This document shows, piece after piece, positions 25,450 through 33,092 of a DNA stretch of 36,797 nt (its first letter is position 1; each line of letters begins with the position of its first letter). The position numbers and the translations under genes are program-made. Source of the DNA: a bacterium (lineage in GTDB: Bacteria; Patescibacteriota; Patescibacteriia; JACQSD01). Where the stretch lies: NCBI GenBank assembly GCA_030648795.1, contig JAUSHC010000071.1:1-36797 (forward strand), read 5' to 3'. The notes beneath the pieces are model-generated. The model saw nothing but the letters and a program-made list of their open reading frames with translations, did no database searches and had not been told where the DNA came from.

Positions 25450-26835
25450 ATGCCCGACAGACAAAACACATCTTCCACAATAGAAAAAATACCACCACAA
25501 AATAATGAGGCGGAACAATCGCTGTTGGGCTCGCTTTTGATTGATCGCGATGCCATCATCAAAGTGATTGATATCGTGCATGCGCAAGATTTCTACAAAG
25601 ATACCCATCGCATGATCTTCGAGGCAATGCTTCAGCTTTTTTCCCAGCATGAACCGATTGATATTCTTTCGCTGACGAGCCGCCTCTCCGACATGAAGCA
25701 ATTGGAAAGCATCGGAGGACGCACCTATCTTGTTTCACTCGCAAACTCGGTCCCCACATCTTCACACATCACAACGTACGCAAATATCGTCCAAAAAAAA
25801 GCAACGCTCCGTCGATTGATCGAAGCGGCAACGGATATTACGCGGCTCGGCTATGATGAAGCGGAAGATACAGAGCTTGTCCTTGACCAAGCGGAGGAAC
25901 GGCTCTTTTCCGTTTCACAAAAATATTTAAAACGCGCATTTGTTCATCTGCGTGAAGCGCTCACCGAAGCGTTCGAACGTATTGACGAACTCCACAAAGA
26001 ATCAGGAAAATTGCGCGGCCTTACCACCGGGTTTCGTGATCTTGATAACATCTTGGCAGGACTCCAAAAATCCGACCTCGTGATCTTGGCGGCACGACCT
26101 TCGGTTGGAAAAACAAGCTTGGCGCTCGATATTGCTCGACATGTCGGTACACGCGCGAAAGTTCCTGTTGGCATCTTTTCGCTTGAAATGTCCAAAGATC
26201 AGTTGGTGGATCGGCTGCTCTGTGCCGAGGCGAATGTTGATCTCTGGAAAATGCGTACGGGACGGCTCTCCGACCGCGAAGGCGACGACGATTTCCCTCG
26301 CATTGGACATGCGATGGGAGTGCTTTCCGAGGCGCCTATCTATATTGATGACTCTTCATCATCAAACATCATGGAGATTCGAGCGCGCGCGCGTCGCTTG
26401 CAATCAGAAAAGGGACTAGGGCTTTTGGTGATTGACTATCTGCAACTTATGGAGGGTCCAAGTAAAGCGGAAGGGCGCGTGCAAGAAATTTCACAAATCA
26501 CCCGATCGTTAAAATCACTTGCCCGCGAGTTGAATATTCCCATCCTTGCCCTTTCGCAGCTTTCTCGCGCCACGGAAGCCCGTTCCCCCGCGATTCCAAA
26601 ACTTTCAGACTTACGTGAAAGTGGATCCATCGAACAAGATGCGGACGTTGTTATGTTTATCTATCGGCGCGTCACGGACAAAGGATTAAAAGACATACTC
26701 CCTGAACAAAAACATATCGCTGAAATTCACATCGCAAAACATCGCAACGGCCCGACGGGCGTTGTCGAACTCTTCTTCGATGAAGGACGGGCAAACTTCA
26801 AGAATCTTGAAAAGAAACAGGGCGTTTCGTTCTAA
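25450..26835 (+). CDS. dnaB: Replicative DNA helicase DnaB
   Basis: PPQNNEAEQSLLGSLLID, LVILAARPSVGKTSLALDIARH, VPVGIFSLEMSKDQLVDRLL, LLVIDYLQLMEGP, LSQLSRATEAR, DLRESGSIEQDADVVMFIYR. Confidence 0.97.
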   Translation: MPDRQNTSSTIEKIPPQNNEAEQSLLGSLLIDRDAIIKVIDIVHAQDFYKDTHRMIFEAMLQLFSQHEPIDILSLTSRLSDMKQLESIGGRTYLVSLANSVPTSSHITTYANIVQKKATLRRLIEAATDITRLGYDEAEDTELVLDQAEERLFSVSQKYLKRAFVHLREALTEAFERIDELHKESGKLRGLTTGFRDLDNILAGLQKSDLVILAARPSVGKTSLALDIARHVGTRAKVPVGIFSLEMSKDQLVDRLLCAEANVDLWKMRTGRLSDREGDDDFPRIGHAMGVLSEAPIYIDDSSSSNIMEIRARARRLQSEKGLGLLVIDYLQLMEGPSKAEGRVQEISQITRSLKSLARELNIPILALSQLSRATEARSPAIPKLSDLRESGSIEQDADVVMFIYRRVTDKGLKDILPEQKHIAEIHIAKHRNGPTGVVELFFDEGRANFKNLEKKQGVSF

Positions 26836-26846
26836 GAATAATACAC

Positions 26847-27452
26847 ATGTTCCCCCGCTCCATCCAGCATCTTATCGAAGTCTTCCAAAAAATCCTGCCG
26901 GGTGTTGGACCAAAAACCGCCGAACGGTTTGCGTTGGCATTAGTACGAAAGGATGTGCCGCACGTGCAAGCGCTTCTCGATGCGATTGGAAACATAAAAA
27001 AACAGATCACGACATGCACGATCTGTTTTGATTTTGCTGAAAAAACCCCGTGTGTGATTTGTGCCGACCCACGGCGCGACGGTTCATTACTCTGCGTTGT
27101 CGCTGATCCGCAAGGCATCCTCGCCATCGAAAAAACCGGCGCATACAAAGGACGGTATCTCGTGCTCGGCGGACTGCTCTCCCCTATTGAAGGACGAACG
27201 CCGGATCAACTCAAAATAAAAGACCTGCAAACAAAATGTACAACACTCGGTGTTGTACAAATAAAAGAAATAATTTTAGCGTTTGATTCCACTATGGACG
27301 GGGAAGCAACCGTTCTCTACATTAAACGGTTACTCGCACAATCAAAAATTCAAGTGACGCGCCTCGCGCGCGGACTCCCGATGGGCTCCGACGTTGAATA
27401 CGCAGATGAAATCACGCTCACCGACGCGTTGCAAGGCCGCCGGAATGTATAA
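26847..27452 (+). CDS. recR: Recombination mediator RecR
   Basis: LIEVFQKILPGVGPKTAERFAL, CTICFDFAEKTPCVICADPRRD, YLVLGGLLSPIEGRTPDQL, TMDGEATVLYI. Confidence 0.95.
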   Translation: MFPRSIQHLIEVFQKILPGVGPKTAERFALALVRKDVPHVQALLDAIGNIKKQITTCTICFDFAEKTPCVICADPRRDGSLLCVVADPQGILAIEKTGAYKGRYLVLGGLLSPIEGRTPDQLKIKDLQTKCTTLGVVQIKEIILAFDSTMDGEATVLYIKRLLAQSKIQVTRLARGLPMGSDVEYADEITLTDALQGRRNV

Positions 27453-27456
27453 AAAA

Positions 27457-27490
27457 GGAGGTAGTGTCCGCTGTAGGAACCACCACCTCC
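27457..27490 (-). terminator. Rho-independent terminator of the micro-ORF transcript
   Basis: Minus: GGAGGTGGTG-gttcctacagcgga-CACTACCTCC-TTTTTT. Confidence 0.75.
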
Positions 27491-27548
27491 GCCCCTGGGA
27501 CCGTGAGCGCTTTTGTGCGCTCTCCCAATTGCCGGTTCGCGGCCGGCT

Positions 27549-27602
27549 CTAGACCGTAACGATGATGTACGTAATGATCAACTTGTTGCTCAAGTCTTTC
27601 AT
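27549..27602 (-). CDS. 17-aa hydrophobic micro-ORF
   Basis: MKDLSNKLIITYIIVTV*; SD AGGAGGA spaced about 8 nt; same transcript as the 14-aa ORF. Confidence 0.5.
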   Translation of the reverse strand: MKDLSNKLIITYIIVTV

Positions 27603-27633
27603 CGTAAGAATCCTCCTTCCTTACGCCCGGCTA

Positions 27634-27678
27634 CTACCCCCCGCTGATGATCAATCCGATAATGATGCGTTGCGTCAT
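27634..27678 (-). CDS. 14-aa hydrophobic micro-ORF
   Basis: MTQRIIIGLIISGG*; SD AAAGGAGG spaced 6 nt; promoter TTTACT-N17-TATACT upstream. Confidence 0.5.
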   Translation of the reverse strand: MTQRIIIGLIISGG

Positions 27679-27705
27679 AGCGAGCCTCCTTTCTCCTTGC
27701 ATGAC

Positions 27706-27734
27706 AGTATACGAAATTTCGCTACACCAGTAAA
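27706..27734 (-). promoter_or_regulatory. Promoter of the micro-ORF transcript
   Basis: Minus: TTTACT-N17-TATACT. Confidence 0.55.
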
Positions 27735-27752
27735 TAGTCTTCTTAACTATTA

Positions 27753-28355
27753 TTACTCAACTGTTACTCGATCCATCGCATCCCCCACCTGAATGCGATC
27801 GACAACATCTTGTCCTGAAACAACGGCTCCAAAAACCGTATACAATGGTGGCAATGGATAATCCGAAAGCATAATGAAAAACTGCGACCCGTTGGTGTTT
27901 GGTCCGGAGTTTGCCATTGCGAGAATGCCCTTTGTGTATGAGCGCTTCACTGGTTCATCCGCAAATTGATATCCCGGTCCACCAGTGCCATTACCATTCG
28001 GATCGCCACCCTGAATCACAAATCCTTCTTCACGGCGATGGAATGTTAAGCCGTTGTAAAACCCGTCTTTTGCAAGCGTAAGAAAATTGCTCACGGTTTT
28101 TGGCGCTTCATCCCCGAATAACTCGACCACAATCTCCCCCTTCGCAGTAACAATGCGAACTTTTTTTCCGTTGCGTTCTGCATCCGGCAACACAGCGGGA
28201 GGTGCGGTATACGTTTTCCTTTCAGTAACGACTGGCGAAGGCGTCAATATCGTTGCCCGTTCTTCTACGGGTTTTGATGAACGCAATTTCCAAAATAGTA
28301 TCGCGCCGACTATAACAATGACAACTCCAATGATAAGATACATAGATTTTTTCAT
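27753..28355 (-). CDS. Membrane-anchored cyclophilin-type peptidyl-prolyl isomerase
   Basis: N-terminal TM; VELFGDEAPKTVSNFLTLAKDGFYNGLTFHRREEGFVIQGGDPNGNGTGGPGYQF, LAMANSGPNTNGSQFFIML. Confidence 0.95.
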   Translation of the reverse strand: MKKSMYLIIGVVIVIVGAILFWKLRSSKPVEERATILTPSPVVTERKTYTAPPAVLPDAERNGKKVRIVTAKGEIVVELFGDEAPKTVSNFLTLAKDGFYNGLTFHRREEGFVIQGGDPNGNGTGGPGYQFADEPVKRSYTKGILAMANSGPNTNGSQFFIMLSDYPLPPLYTVFGAVVSGQDVVDRIQVGDAMDRVTVE

Positions 28356-29410
28356 AATGTTATTTCAACCCATTCTGCTGGAGCGGTAAACCCATCCCCG
28401 CAGATTGTTTCAATTAATGCCGTACACACTTTATATGGATCCATATTCGCCGCCGGACGACGATCTTCGATATATCCATAGCCCTGCTTCGCTGTCGCCA
28501 TCGGAATGCGGATGGATGCGCCACGATCCGAAACGCCGTAACGGAACGTATTGATGTCACACGTCTCATGCCGCCCGGTCAAACGCTTATCGTTTTCCGC
28601 ACCATAGACGCTCATGTGCTGTTTGTGGCGCTCTCCCAATTTCTTGCATGCTGCGGTGGCAACGTCCATTCCCCCCGGCTCGCGCATCGCTTTCGTGCTG
28701 AAATTCGTATGCGCACCCGCACCGTTCCAGTCACCGGCTATCGGCTTCGGATCAAGCCGCGCTGAAATACCGAACTGGTCACCAAGACGATATAAAATCC
28801 ATCGTGCAAACCATAATTGATCGGCAACAGCAGGCGCGCCAATAGCGCCAATTTGAAACTCCCACTGCGACGGCATCACTTCGGCGTTTGTGCCGGCAAT
28901 GGCAAGTCCCGCCTTCATACATGCGGTCGTATGCGCTTCAATGAGTGGCGTGCCATACACCTCATCGCTTCCCACTCCGCAGTAATATCGCCCTTGTGGC
29001 GCAGGAAATCCGGCGCCTGCGGGCCAGCGATACGGACGAATGCCATCCGCATCATAGAGCGTATATTCCTGTTCAATCCCAAACCACGGTTCGTGCGCTT
29101 TATACTTTTCGCTCGCCTCACGCAATCGAGCGCGAGTATTACTTTTGTGCACCGACCCATCTGCATTAAACACTTCGCACATCACAAGAATGTGCGGCTC
29201 CCCACGAATGGGGTCGGGAATAAAGGAAACGGGCTTCAAGGCACAATCGCTGTTTTTCGTTTCCGCTTGTTCTGTGCTCGAACCATCAAATCCCCAGTCG
29301 GGAATATCCTGAACGGTTTGCGGAGGTTTTGAAAGAATTTTTGTTTTTGAACGCAATTTCGCGCAAGGCTTTCGCCCGTCGACCCAAATATATTCTGCTT
29401 TTGTCATCAT
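28352..29410 (-). CDS. glnII: Type II (eukaryotic-like, GSII) glutamine synthetase
   Basis: WGFDGSSTEQA, WFGIEQEYTLYD, YYCGVGSDEVYG, GTNAEVMPSQWEFQIG, GDWNGAGAHTNFSTK, NDKRLTGRHET, YGVSDRGASIRIP, GYIEDRRPAANMDPY. Start ATG ~29410; upstream ORF extension is repeat DNA. Confidence 0.93.
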   Translation of the reverse strand: MMTKAEYIWVDGRKPCAKLRSKTKILSKPPQTVQDIPDWGFDGSSTEQAETKNSDCALKPVSFIPDPIRGEPHILVMCEVFNADGSVHKSNTRARLREASEKYKAHEPWFGIEQEYTLYDADGIRPYRWPAGAGFPAPQGRYYCGVGSDEVYGTPLIEAHTTACMKAGLAIAGTNAEVMPSQWEFQIGAIGAPAVADQLWFARWILYRLGDQFGISARLDPKPIAGDWNGAGAHTNFSTKAMREPGGMDVATAACKKLGERHKQHMSVYGAENDKRLTGRHETCDINTFRYGVSDRGASIRIPMATAKQGYGYIEDRRPAANMDPYKVCTALIETICGDGFTAPAEWVEITL

Positions 29411-29432
29411 AATAAAAAATTCTTTTTTTATT

Positions 29433-29596
29433 GTCATTGCGAGCTCCGACCGCCGCCGGAGCGTGGCAATCTCGCGTTTTGCTAAAAGATTTAAGATTGT
29501 CCCGCCACGGCGGGATCCCGCCAGAGGCGGTGACTTCGTCGTCTTACTCCCACCGCCGTTGGCGGGGCCCCGCACGATGCGGTGGCTCGCAATGAC
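29433..29596. mobile_element. MITE-like dispersed palindromic element, copy 2, with nested GC-rich palindromes
   Basis: GTCATTGCGAG...GGAGCGTGGCAATCT... CTCGCAATGAC terminal repeats as at 11122-11208, interrupted by GGCGGGATCCCGCC-type repeats. Confidence 0.75.
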
Positions 29597-29621
29597 GGCG
29601 ATGTGAATAACTATTTTCATT

Positions 29622-29969
29622 TTACTGTGTCGCATCGAGTGCTGTCAAAATATCTTTTGGAACGGGTACGGGATCGCGCGGCTTTGTCTTCCCCGGATAT
29701 CGCCAGACGCTTACAATGACTTTTGACTTTATGACTTTAGGGACTTTCGACTTTTCAGTATACATCACCCAAATCTCCGTTGGACGTTTTTCACTTCCCG
29801 TAGTCTGCATACAGGCAACGGTATCTTCAGCAATACCTTCTTCCCGTCGCTCCGGACGCTCCATTACTCGCTTTACCCGCGCCTCCGACAGTCCATAAAA
29901 CCGCATCTTCTCCGCCGCATGCTTTGTCCACTGCAGTGTCGGGGTATTTTTCAGTTGCTTATACTGCAC
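29622..29969 (-). CDS. Conserved small protein (DUF4258-like)
   Basis: TKHAAEKMRFYGLSEARVKRVMERPERREEGIAEDTVACMQ...PTEIWVMY...IVSVWRYPG. Confidence 0.65.
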   Translation of the reverse strand: MQYKQLKNTPTLQWTKHAAEKMRFYGLSEARVKRVMERPERREEGIAEDTVACMQTTGSEKRPTEIWVMYTEKSKVPKVIKSKVIVSVWRYPGKTKPRDPVPVPKDILTALDATQ

Positions 29970-29974
29970 AAAAT

Positions 29975-30115
29975 AAAAATTCGAAACTCAAAATCCTAAA
30001 TCCTAAACAATATCAAAACCCAAATAACTAAAATCAGAAACATTTTTGATTTAAGATTTTGAACATTTAGATTTGTTTAGGATTTGGTGCTTAGAATTTT
30101 GGATTTTTTCTATCA
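29975..30115. repeat. AT-rich dispersed intergenic repeat (AAATCCTAAAC / TTTAGGATTTGGTGCTTAGAATTTTGG type)
   Basis: Degenerate direct/inverted AATCCTAAA words; related words TTGGTGCTTGAGGATTGGGTATTGTTTAG near 560-590. Confidence 0.65.
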
Positions 30116-31023
30116 ATTGGCGGATAGAGTTGCGGATCAATCGTACGAGTGAAACACCCTTTCCCTATTCCATGTTGCCAGTTTTCAGAATACCCACCCC
30201 GCATAACGGGATATGGTTTTGTTTCAATCGGAGAAGGCGTGTTATTCACATCTGTAGTAAACGTTGCGCAGAGTTCAAACTGTAACGGTGCAAGTACGCG
30301 ATAGTCATAAGTGACTCCTGTTACCGGATCCACCGGCGGTGCAAAACCGCGTATCTGATCTTTTAGACCATCAAGAGTTTCTGGTAATTTTTCTTTACTC
30401 TGCCAATAATTAACAACCTCGTATTGCACACTCTGCAAATCTTGCGTGCGACGCTCATCGAATCGCACTGCACGGCGATGTGACGGCGATCCGATAAGAA
30501 AAAACCCAAGTACAACTCCGGCGAAGACAACGACGATCGTTCCGCCGACAAATATACGGATCGCGGGTACGCGCGCCTTCAATTCCCACAGATAGTAATA
30601 AAAGACAGCGGCAGCAATCACCAACACCGCAAGCACTTTCAAAATAAATCGAGCAGTCATCTCTCCATCAAGTAACGTATAGAGTAGTGTGACCAAGTCG
30701 GTGATAATGACAATTGCCGCAAGAAAAAGAGTTAAATACACAATCCAGCGACGGAGACGCACGTCCTGATACTCCGGCTTCGCTCGTTCACGGACAAGAA
30801 ACCGTGTCACGAAAAAATACACGGGAAACACCACGATGATAGACGCAATCGCAAAGCGCAATGATCCATACTCGTCACCGTTATACCCAAGCAGATCCGG
30901 AAAATACACATTCACAATACTAAACAACAGCCGCCCGAATGCGAATGAGACGAGATAAAGGGCGATGATGGATAAAAGGTGAAGAAAAATATCGCGGACG
31001 GTGTTTGATGGTTTTGGTTCCAT
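30091..31023 (-). CDS. Multi-TM protein, DUF5671-like
   Basis: 310 aa, ~5 TM helices then a soluble C-terminus; VRDIFLHLLSIIALYLVSFAFGRLLFSIVNVYFPD resembles the DUF5671 family. Confidence 0.7.
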   Translation of the reverse strand: MEPKPSNTVRDIFLHLLSIIALYLVSFAFGRLLFSIVNVYFPDLLGYNGDEYGSLRFAIASIIVVFPVYFFVTRFLVRERAKPEYQDVRLRRWIVYLTLFLAAIVIITDLVTLLYTLLDGEMTARFILKVLAVLVIAAAVFYYYLWELKARVPAIRIFVGGTIVVVFAGVVLGFFLIGSPSHRRAVRFDERRTQDLQSVQYEVVNYWQSKEKLPETLDGLKDQIRGFAPPVDPVTGVTYDYRVLAPLQFELCATFTTDVNNTPSPIETKPYPVMRGGYSENWQHGIGKGCFTRTIDPQLYPPIDRKNPKF

Positions 31024-31027
31024 AGTA

Positions 31028-31834
31028 TTAAAATAATTTAGCGTTATGCATTATTTTTTTAGGTTTCATGGTTTTTATTGGTTGTTCACTTTCCAATTCC
31101 TGCGCCGATCTTCGATATGCGCAATATTCGCACCCGTCACTCCATTTCGGCAACTCCCCCATTAAACATTTTTTCGCGGCGTGTAATGCGCCCTCCACCC
31201 ATGCGTCATCGCTCTCGTATGGTAAAAGCTTTATCGAAAACTCCAACTTCGCATCAAACGCTTCCACATCGCGTCTGCCGTTACAGTATACAAAATATCC
31301 GACATTGGAAACCGCAAATCCATTCTGACGAAGAAGCCACTGATAAATTTCCATCTGTCGTTTGTACCCGTCTTGCCAATCCGCGTCGAGATTCACCTCG
31401 CCATCTTTGGATGTAGACTTGTAATCAACGACAATCAATTCTTTCTTCGGATTCTGCCACACATCATCAACTGCTCCCGTCACAAAAAGATTCGTGGACA
31501 CATGCAGGTATTGTACCCCGGTAAAATTGTGCCGCCATCTGTCGAGATTGTTATGCGCGAACGGAATCGCATCAACGCCATACGCTTTCATGAGTGGATG
31601 CGCGGTTCCTTTTGCGCGATGCACGTCAAATTCTTTTTTGAGCAAATGATCAACAGCGGAATTCAGATTAAACGGATACCCTTGTGGCTGACCCACGCCC
31701 AAGCGCAAATCAAGATAAAAGCACCGTGGACAGCGAGTAAAATTCTCAATCCGCGACCGGCTGAATTTAAAAGGTGTTTTTGATGCTGGGTCAAAAAGAT
31801 TGCGTCCCCGCTTGCCGTTTGGTTTGTTGAACAT
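31028..31834 (-). CDS. PD-(D/E)XK family nuclease (RecB/Cas4-like fold)
   Basis: FTRCPRCFYLDLRLG, VTGAVDDVWQNPKKELIVVDYKST, CEYCAYRRSAQE. Start ATG 31834 (MFNKPNGKRGRNLF) preferred; ORF upstream of it crosses a terminator. Confidence 0.78.
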   Translation of the reverse strand: MFNKPNGKRGRNLFDPASKTPFKFSRSRIENFTRCPRCFYLDLRLGVGQPQGYPFNLNSAVDHLLKKEFDVHRAKGTAHPLMKAYGVDAIPFAHNNLDRWRHNFTGVQYLHVSTNLFVTGAVDDVWQNPKKELIVVDYKSTSKDGEVNLDADWQDGYKRQMEIYQWLLRQNGFAVSNVGYFVYCNGRRDVEAFDAKLEFSIKLLPYESDDAWVEGALHAAKKCLMGELPKWSDGCEYCAYRRSAQELESEQPIKTMKPKKIMHNAKLF

Positions 31835-31989
31835 GCATATAGTGTAGCACGAAATATGCGAAACACGACAGATGACCCGCCTCTCGGCTTGACTCATACC
31901 TCCGCTTCGCTGCGGTGCCAGCAGGCGCATACTCGGCGGGTTATTTTTGCAGACGCCATTCACCTCTTTGAGGATTCTGACGGCAAAAA

Positions 31990-32022
31990 TAAAAAAACCC
32001 TGTGACCGCGTGTCACAGGGCG
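31990..32022 (-). terminator. Rho-independent terminator of the small-gene cluster
   Basis: Minus: CCCTGTGAC-acgcg-GTCACAGGG-TTTTTTT. Confidence 0.85.
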
Positions 32023-32097
32023 CATACGTTTTTCGGGTGCATGCGAGCCCCTTTTTCCTTTGAATGGGAATGATGACGCGCACCGCCATCCTTCCCG

Positions 32098-32310
32098 CTA
32101 CATCGTCTCGTCCCGTTGCGGACGAAGACGAATCTCGAAAAAAGGTCGCTTCTTAAGGTCGTTGAGAATCGCCTTAGCGACTTCTTTTTGTACTTCTTCT
32201 CCTTTGTCTTTCGATTCCTCGATCGCCTTGAGCATTCTTTCTCGGTCATACCAAGAGAGGCCGACGATCACCCTGATCTTCACCTGGAGCTCTTGCATGA
32301 AATAAGCCAT
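32098..32310 (-). CDS. Uncharacterised 70-aa protein
   Basis: MAYFMQELQVKIRVIVGLSWYDRERMLKAIEESKDKGEEVQKEVAKAILNDLKKRPFFEIRLRPQRDETM; leader GAAAGGTGGCGCGTCATG. Confidence 0.75.
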   Translation of the reverse strand: MAYFMQELQVKIRVIVGLSWYDRERMLKAIEESKDKGEEVQKEVAKAILNDLKKRPFFEIRLRPQRDETM

Positions 32311-32335
32311 GACGCGCCACCTTTCTGTATTTCAT

Positions 32336-32387
32336 CCGGAGACGGGAGCGAGGCTTTCCTCGCAATGTCGCCTCACTCCCGCTCCGG
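32336..32387. repeat. Intra-operon stem-loop
   Basis: CCGGAGACGGGAGCGAGGC...GCCTCACTCCCGCTCCGG. Confidence 0.75.
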
Positions 32388-32393
32388 TTTTGG

Positions 32394-32570
32394 TTAGTGT
32401 TGCGTACCTGGGTACGGAGGCTTTTGCAATGGCGGCAAGATCCTCATCACCGCAAGAGTCTCTTCATCTTCCTCCGTAGCAATCACGATGATCACAAACG
32501 GAAAATTGTCCTTCCAATGAAGCCATCCATCCGTCTTCCACGCCAACATATTATGATGAGGCGTATTCAT
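32394..32570 (-). CDS. Uncharacterised 58-aa protein
   Basis: MNTPHHNMLAWKTDGWLHWKDNFPFVIIVIATEEDEETLAVMRILPPLQKPPYPGTQH; leader GAAAGGCGGTGTGTCATG. Confidence 0.7.
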   Translation of the reverse strand: MNTPHHNMLAWKTDGWLHWKDNFPFVIIVIATEEDEETLAVMRILPPLQKPPYPGTQH

Positions 32571-32583
32571 GACACACCGCCTT

Positions 32584-32763
32584 TCATCGCGTTCTCGGCC
32601 AGGACTGTGCAAATTCATCCAAGATGCACATAATACTGCGTCTTGAATTTTTTTGGACAGCCGTAATGACTTGCTTCGCTCGCTCCTCCGCGGGCGACAA
32701 CGTCTTCTTCTGCGTACACGGCAGAGGAAGGTGTAAAGACGAAAATCCAATATGCTTTCGCAT
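32584..32763 (-). CDS. Uncharacterised 59-aa protein (below the ORF-track cutoff)
   Basis: Hand-read: MRKHIGFSSLHLPLPCTQKKTLSPAEERAKQVITAVQKNSRRSIMCILDEFAQSWPRTR*; SD AAAGGAGG. Confidence 0.6.
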   Translation of the reverse strand: MRKHIGFSSLHLPLPCTQKKTLSPAEERAKQVITAVQKNSRRSIMCILDEFAQSWPRTR

Positions 32764-32858
32764 ATCCCTTCCTCCTTTTGCTGGTTGTCAAAGAAACATC
32801 TGTTACGCCCCGACATCTGCCTCCAAACACATGTCGACTCGCAACTCTTAATTTAAAA

Positions 32859-32890
32859 ACCCACTCCCGATGTGCGGGGTGGGCTTTTCA
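32859..32890 (-). terminator. Rho-independent terminator of the 49-aa gene
   Basis: Minus: CCCACCCCG-cacat-CGGGAGTGGG-TTTTTAAA. Confidence 0.75.
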
Positions 32891-32910
32891 ATTTCTGGTA
32901 TGCTTCTTTC

Positions 32911-33060
32911 TTAAATCATGTTCCTTTGAAAGCCCACTCCACGCACTGGCGTGCAAATAAGAGAAATGACTGCATTCATAATAAATACAAATGCACTCAC
33001 TTCCCAAGTGAGGTGGGACTTATAGCTTTGAAAATCAAATTGATTCGTTCGATCGTTCAT
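32911..33060 (-). CDS. 49-aa small protein with one hydrophobic segment
   Basis: Hand-read: MNDRTNQFDFQSYKSHLTWEVSAFVFIMNAVISLICTPVRGVGFQRNMI*; SD TAGGAAGG; promoter TTGACA-N17-TACAGT (33098-33070). Confidence 0.55.
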   Translation of the reverse strand: MNDRTNQFDFQSYKSHLTWEVSAFVFIMNAVISLICTPVRGVGFQRNMI

Positions 33061-33092
33061 AACCTTCCTACTGTAGCGTATAAAGGGAGATC

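Noticed and set aside
29411-29635. 75-aa N-terminal extension of the GSII ORF
   Set aside because: Entirely repeat-derived sequence; GSII homology begins at MTKAEYIWVDG.
31835-32089. N-terminal extension of the PD-(D/E)XK nuclease ORF
   Set aside because: Reads through a clear terminator (31990-32022) and a palindrome; ATG 31834 fits the family start better.
32394-32816. 140-aa ORF MSGRNRCFFDNQQKEE...
   Set aside because: Middle section is an arginine-rich out-of-frame translation of the 59-aa ORF; the 59-aa and 58-aa ORFs each have their own SD. Kept as an alternative to test.
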